24,299 nucleotides of DNA. Origin: a virus. Location of the stretch: the IMG/VR virus record IMGVR_UViG_3300031857_001338, positions 1-24,299 of that record, one strand, 5' to 3'. The translations under genes and the position numbers were made by a program. Shown here piece after piece: positions 21,948-24,299 of the stretch. How positions within the stretch are numbered: position 1 is the first letter of the stretch; every line of letters begins with the position of its first letter. Below the pieces are notes generated by a model. That model was not told the origin of the DNA. It made no database searches and saw only the letters and a list, made by a program, of their open reading frames with translations.

Positions 21948-22022
21948 TTAACGATTTGCGATGTACATTGTGATTTCGAAACCAAAACGCATATCATTTG
22001 CTGTAGGTGTAGTCCATGCCAT
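21948..22022 (-). CDS. pqqA: PqqA-like precursor peptide for pyrroloquinoline quinone
   Basis: 24 residues ending GFEITMYIANR, with Trp3, Pro6, Glu16 and Tyr20. PqqA peptides share the pattern W(T/K)KP...DxRxGxEVTxYxxxR, and the Glu and Tyr three residues apart are the two side chains joined by PqqE to form PQQ. The phage peptide keeps both. AAGGAG lies seven bases before the ATG, 15 bases after the rubrerythrin stop, and the bidirectional terminator follows directly. No pqqB, C, D or E is in the window, so host enzymes would have to mature it. It would raise PQQ supply for host dehydrogenases such as methanol dehydrogenase (inference). Confidence 0.85.
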   Translation of the reverse strand: MAWTTPTANDMRFGFEITMYIANR

Positions 22023-22036
22023 GTTACTTCTCCTTA

Positions 22037-22465
22037 TTATTCTGAAAGATGTTTTTCTAATGCTTTTGCATAACGATTGGCATGTGAACGTTCTGCTTTC
22101 GCAAGTGTTTCAAACCAATCGGCTACTTCATCAAAGCCTTCTTCACGTGCAGTCTTTGCCATACCTGGATACATGTCAGAGTATTCGTGCGTTTCGCCAG
22201 CGATAGCGGCCTCTAACATTTGTCGTGCATTTTTTGCTGGCATGTTTGTGCCAGGTTCTCCTGCACCACCTTCAATGAGATATTCCATATGACCATGTGC
22301 GTGTCCAGTTTCACCTTCTGCTGTAGAACGGAACAATGATGCTAAATCGTTCTCACCTGCAATATCACACTGATTTGCGAAATAAAGATAACGGCGGTTT
22401 GCCATTGATTCACCTGCAAAAGCCTCTTTCAAGCACTCAGCAGTTTTTGTGCCTTTCAAACTCAT
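22037..22465 (-). CDS. Rubrerythrin-like diiron protein (no rubredoxin domain)
   Basis: 142 residues, a four-helix ferritin-like bundle. Iron ligands fit rubrerythrin: Glu19 (AFAGES), Glu52 and His55 (GETGH), Glu91 and Glu94 (GETHEY), Glu125 and His128 (AERSH). The C-terminal rubredoxin domain is missing and the protein ends after helix four (YAKALEKHL). Rubrerythrins reduce hydrogen peroxide or protect iron proteins under oxidative stress. AGGGAG precedes the ATG. TTTAAATA at 22494-22501, one base from the late consensus, might be its own promoter. Cotranscribed with pqqA. Confidence 0.88.
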   Translation of the reverse strand: MSLKGTKTAECLKEAFAGESMANRRYLYFANQCDIAGENDLASLFRSTAEGETGHAHGHMEYLIEGGAGEPGTNMPAKNARQMLEAAIAGETHEYSDMYPGMAKTAREEGFDEVADWFETLAKAERSHANRYAKALEKHLSE

Positions 22466-22506
22466 ATCAACTCCCTATAAAATAACTACGATTTATTTAA
22501 ACAGTT

Positions 22507-22701
22507 TCACTTCTCTGGAGACTCAGTATTTTCTTGATTCTTATCTAATTTTTTCAGCGACCACGAACCATTGCCGTTATCAATCCACTTCAGTGTGTCT
22601 CCTTCTGCCCAACCAACTTCGGCTAGCACTTCATCAGGAAATTCAATAAAGTAATCACCATCTTCGTGTTGTTTTACTTCTAAGGTCCAAGATTTGTTCA
22701 T
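22507..22701 (-). CDS. Small AbrB/SpoVT-like phage protein
   Basis: 64 residues. FIEFPDEVLAEVGWAEGDTL, then KWIDNGNGSWSLKK has the shape of a swapped-hairpin AbrB domain (a (F/L)P.E.L...GW.EGD.L.W pattern), common in phages as a stand-alone protein. It may bind DNA, but in phages its target is unknown. The start lies 11 bases from the CCA end of tRNA-Gly and has no Shine-Dalgarno, so after tRNA processing its mRNA would have a very short leader. Confidence 0.72.
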   Translation of the reverse strand: MNKSWTLEVKQHEDGDYFIEFPDEVLAEVGWAEGDTLKWIDNGNGSWSLKKLDKNQENTESPEK

Positions 22702-22712
22702 AATATAAAATT

Positions 22713-22786
22713 TGGAGCGGGATGTCAGAATCGAACTGACAACGTAAGATTGGAAATCTCAAGTTTTACCATTAAACTAATCCCGC
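22713..22786 (-). tRNA. tRNA-Gly (anticodon UCC)
   Basis: 74 bases. Acceptor GCGGGAT/ATCCCGC, D-arm with TTTAATGGTAAAAC, anticodon stem TGAGA/TCTTA with loop TTTCCAA (anticodon TCC), T-arm TCAG-TTCGATT-CTGA, discriminator T and an encoded CCA. All stems are intact. It reads GGA and GGG and may help translate the glycine-rich adhesins, which need several hundred glycines each. Confidence 0.93.
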
Positions 22787-22792
22787 ATTAAA

Positions 22793-23083
22793 CTATTTGA
22801 TGAGAATCTCTTTTCGTTCTACATCTTCACCTGATGGGTGATGATATGCGACATATCCATCTTTATCTTTGTATGTTACACCAGCCCAAAAGTATTGCTT
22901 GTCTTTGAAGTAAGCAATTCGTTCATCACTATACTCATTTATGTCAATTTTCAGATTACCGAGCCATTCTTGCCAATTGTCATCAGCATATTCAGAAATT
23001 TTAACGGCTTCTTCTTCGGTGTCTGCTTCAATCACGTAAACATTACGAAAAACGGACATTTGCTCAACGATGTACTTAGGCAT
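22793..23083 (-). CDS. Conserved phage protein, unknown
   Basis: 96 residues from the ATG at 23083, which has GGAGAG upstream; the GTG at 23089 is less likely. MPKYIVEQMSVFRNVYVIEA, then DTEEEAVKI forms the strand-helix start of an 'EADTEEEA' type domain seen in many phage proteins, followed by YFWAGVTYKDKDGYVAYHHP. Acidic and aromatic; no catalytic motif. Overlaps the WYL_2-like gene by eight bases and is followed by tRNA-Gly. Confidence 0.68.
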   Translation of the reverse strand: MPKYIVEQMSVFRNVYVIEADTEEEAVKISEYADDNWQEWLGNLKIDINEYSDERIAYFKDKQYFWAGVTYKDKDGYVAYHHPSGEDVERKEILIK

Positions 23084-23369
23084 CTTCACTCTCCAATGAA
23101 AAATTCACTTGCTTGATAGAATCCCAACGAAAACTACGCCAGCCTTCTTTTTCTAAATCGTAAACGGCAAGAACTTCATCATTTTTTGTTTTTTCTGAGC
23201 CCACTGTTTCGGGAAGATAGTCTTCCATCAGCGTACATTTCATTGTACGTTCGGTTCCGTCTTTTTTCGTAAAAACAATTTCAACGGGTCGTTCTTCAAG
23301 CAAACCAATCAACCACTTACGGCCGAGTTTTGCATCTTTACTATCACCAGCAAAAACATTTGTATTCAT
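23076..23369 (-). CDS. WYL_2 / DUF2693-like SH3-fold protein
   Basis: 97 residues. The pattern ..VEIVFTKKDGTERTMKCTLM.., then VLAVYDLEKEGWRSFRWDSI matches the WYL_2 (DUF2693) group of small Sm/SH3-like beta-barrels that occur in many T4-like phages, function unknown, possibly a regulator. Start at 23369 has GGAG upstream (GGAGTAAAAATTATG). Confidence 0.78.
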   Translation of the reverse strand: MNTNVFAGDSKDAKLGRKWLIGLLEERPVEIVFTKKDGTERTMKCTLMEDYLPETVGSEKTKNDEVLAVYDLEKEGWRSFRWDSIKQVNFSLESEDA

Positions 23370-23374
23370 AATTT

Positions 23375-23809
23375 TTACTCCGCTAAAGATTTGAGTGCTT
23401 CGTTCACTTTTTGCTTAAATTTACCATTTGTTATAAAATCAAGATACTCTACCCACCAATTTTCTGATTTTTCTGTTTTTTTGACAATGCAACCAGACAA
23501 TCCCGATCCGACAAGATTTTTTATGTACACAATTGGGTCAGCAAGTATGGCTTCAAACGCATCATCGAACTGTGGCATACCATCTTCGTCTTCTTTAAAG
23601 AATGCCATGTGATATTTGTAACCCAAATTTGATTTTTCGATGGGTTTTGCCATTGTCCACTCTTCTTTGAAGTTGAAAAATGCTAATTTGTAGTTGCCAT
23701 CATAGTCATCATAGTCAGGAACAAAGTAAAAACCGTCAAATTTACTCATTTCATCGCCAGAAATTGCTTCGGCTTCAATTTTTTGCATTTTTTCATCAGA
23801 AGATGGCAT
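23375..23809 (-). CDS. Phage protein, unknown function
   Basis: 144 residues from the ATG at 23809 (AGGA eight bases upstream). Acidic, with a Tyr/Asp-rich stretch (FDGFYFVPDYDDYDGNYKLA), a middle LGYKYHMAFFKEDEDGMPQF and a C-terminal helix (FKQKVNEALKSLAE). No family recognised with certainty. A longer reading would extend into the preceding gene without a start signal. Overlaps the basic 52-residue gene by 14 bases. Confidence 0.68.
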   Translation of the reverse strand: MPSSDEKMQKIEAEAISGDEMSKFDGFYFVPDYDDYDGNYKLAFFNFKEEWTMAKPIEKSNLGYKYHMAFFKEDEDGMPQFDDAFEAILADPIVYIKNLVGSGLSGCIVKKTEKSENWWVEYLDFITNGKFKQKVNEALKSLAE

Positions 23810-23954
23810 AAATTTTCCTAAAATTTTGTTTTTCGACTGCTCGGTTATGAATTTTTGTCGCCGAATGCTCAACTTTCATGCGGAATTTCGGCGTGAACAA
23901 GTCTTTAGCAACAAAATTTCGTGGTTTTTGCAACTTTTGTGATTTTTTACTCAT
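23796..23954 (-). CDS. Small basic protein, first gene of an early unit
   Basis: 52 residues: MSKKSQKLQKPRNFVAKDLF, then TPKFRMKVEHSATKIHNRAV and a short tail. The KxxKPRN.(V/L)AK start followed by Arg/Lys/His-rich helix recurs in tiny phage proteins; function unknown, RNA or DNA binding plausible. There is no Shine-Dalgarno. A consensus promoter ends seven bases before the ATG, so the mRNA should start at or next to the AUG. Confidence 0.7.
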   Translation of the reverse strand: MSKKSQKLQKPRNFVAKDLFTPKFRMKVEHSATKIHNRAVEKQNFRKIYAIF

Positions 23955-23961
23955 AGAAAAC

Positions 23962-23990
23962 AGTATACTACAGAAAAAAATGTTTGTCAA
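23962..23990 (-). promoter_or_regulatory. Sigma70 promoter giving a leaderless early transcript
   Basis: TTGACA (23990-23985), 17-base spacer, TATACT (23967-23962), then seven bases to the ATG at 23954. It starts one base after the CCA end of tRNA-Ser, so the tRNA gene and the promoter are packed back to back. It should drive the unit down to pqqA. Confidence 0.85.
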
Positions 23991-23991
23991 G

Positions 23992-24079
23992 TGGCGGAGA
24001 GTATAGGATTCGAACCTATGCGTCACTTTCGCAACGACAGTTTAGCAAACTGCTGCCTTAACCACTCGGCCAACTCTCC
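23992..24079 (-). tRNA. tRNA-Ser (anticodon GCU)
   Basis: 88 bases, class II. Acceptor GGAGAGT/ACTCTCC, D-arm GGCCGAGTGGTTAAGGC, anticodon stem CAGTT/AACTG region with anticodon GCT, long variable arm around CGTTGCGAAAGTGACG, T-arm ATAGG-TTCGAAT-CCTAT, discriminator G and an encoded CCA. Reads AGC and AGU. Confidence 0.93.
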
Positions 24080-24184
24080 CAAAACTACTGCCAACCCATA
24101 AAAAAGTGACATCATGAGTGCAACACTAACACCCATAAGCACCCAGTAACAAATAATTGTTAGAATAATTTTTAATGTTATCAT
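24023..24184 (-). CDS. Possible small membrane protein overlapping tRNA-Ser
   Basis: 53 codons starting MITLKIILTIICYWVLMGVS, then VALMMSLFYGLAVVLGE. The first 36 residues are strongly hydrophobic (one or two spans). The frame then runs 57 bases into the tRNA-Ser gene (LGELAEWLRQQ... is tRNA sequence read as protein) and stops in the variable arm. There is no good Shine-Dalgarno. The hydrophobic bias before the tRNA is the main support. It may also be an accidental open frame. Confidence 0.35.
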   Translation of the reverse strand: MITLKIILTIICYWVLMGVSVALMMSLFYGLAVVLGELAEWLRQQFAKLSLRK

Positions 24185-24198
24185 ATTTTCTTTTATTT

Positions 24199-24271
24199 TG
24201 GTGTCTCAGTTTGGATTCGAACCTTGTCCTAGTGTTGTCCATCTGTACGTCCCACCGTACTGACCGAGACA
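24199..24271 (-). pseudogene. Irregular tRNA-like element
   Basis: 73 bases with a 7-bp acceptor stem (TGTCTCG/TGAGACA, one G-U), an encoded CCA and a canonical T-loop TTCGAAT. However, the T-stem has only two pairs next to the loop (GG/CC), and the region between shows one clean hairpin (GTACG-GTGGGA-CGTAC) where a D-arm and an anticodon arm should be. No standard anticodon loop can be assigned. It is either a decaying phage tRNA or a tRNA mimic. Confidence 0.5.
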
Positions 24272-24273
24272 TT

Positions 24274-24299
24274 TGGTGGAAGCGGTGAGATTCGAACTC
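24274..24299 (-). tRNA. 3' end of a further tRNA (partial)
   Basis: The edge of the window holds T-loop TTCGAAT flanked by GAG and CTC, then AC, an acceptor strand CGCTTCC, a discriminator A and an encoded CCA (24276-24274). The anticodon lies outside. It is two bases from the irregular tRNA-like element, so a tRNA array continues to the right. Confidence 0.75.

Noticed and set aside
21961-22206. Plus-strand open frame opposite pqqA and rubrerythrin
   Set aside because: Antisense to two well-supported genes and directly after a terminator, with no Shine-Dalgarno.

Overview
The window is a piece of a T4-like tailed phage genome (myovirus type), very probably from an aquatic metagenome. It is AT-rich outside one glycine-codon block, densely packed, and almost entirely coded on the minus strand with ATGA/TGATG stop-start overlaps. 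The T4 signature is a coactivator gp33-like gene running into a gp59-like gene at the left edge, a T4-type RNase H, a TATAAATA late promoter and a Gly-rich fibre/adhesin block. The host is inferred, not seen. A PQQ-precursor peptide gene (pqqA) and a circularly permuted tmRNA both fit a PQQ-making proteobacterium, such as an aquatic methylotroph.

Layout, read right to left as transcribed. (1) 24299-23990: tRNA cluster with a partial tRNA, an irregular tRNA-like element and tRNA-Ser(GCU), plus a small membrane ORF running into tRNA-Ser. (2) 23990-21948: an early unit behind a near-consensus sigma70 promoter. It holds small phage proteins (one WYL_2/DUF2693-like, one AbrB-like), tRNA-Gly(UCC), a rubrerythrin and a 24-residue PqqA, and ends at a bidirectional terminator shared with two plus-strand genes (20962-21931). 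(3) 20904-14833: one long early operon behind an extended -10 sigma70 promoter. It holds a 355-aa phage protein, a 33-aa coupled peptide, RNase H, a DUF6433-like protein, a sugar/nucleotidyl-transfer cluster (cytidylyltransferase, GT2 glycosyltransferase, RmlC-like epimerase, GalE), ClpP and two small proteins.

(4) 14827-7595: the late fibre operon, with one fibre-like protein and three paralogous glycine-rich adhesins. Its late promoter lies in the loop of a 13-bp inverted repeat whose downstream arm contains the Shine-Dalgarno of the first gene. (5) 7573-2869: small early genes (SWIM zinc finger, basic/HTH-like protein), membrane and unknown proteins, a 2OG-Fe(II) oxygenase, a PD-(D/E)XK nuclease and a predicted capsid-targeted protein. 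(6) 2885-2564: a permuted, two-piece tmRNA with proteolysis tag ANDAFYGEERLAA. (7) 2549-1: conserved phage proteins, a secreted SleB-like endolysin with a possible RNA switch over its Shine-Dalgarno, a small membrane protein, gp33 and the start of gp59.

The most notable points are the phage-borne permuted tmRNA together with a phage ClpP with an intact triad, a possible phage-controlled tag-and-degrade pair; pqqA coupled to a rubrerythrin; the promoter-in-hairpin control of the fibre operon; and three consensus sigma70 promoters placed so close to their start codons that the mRNAs should be leaderless.
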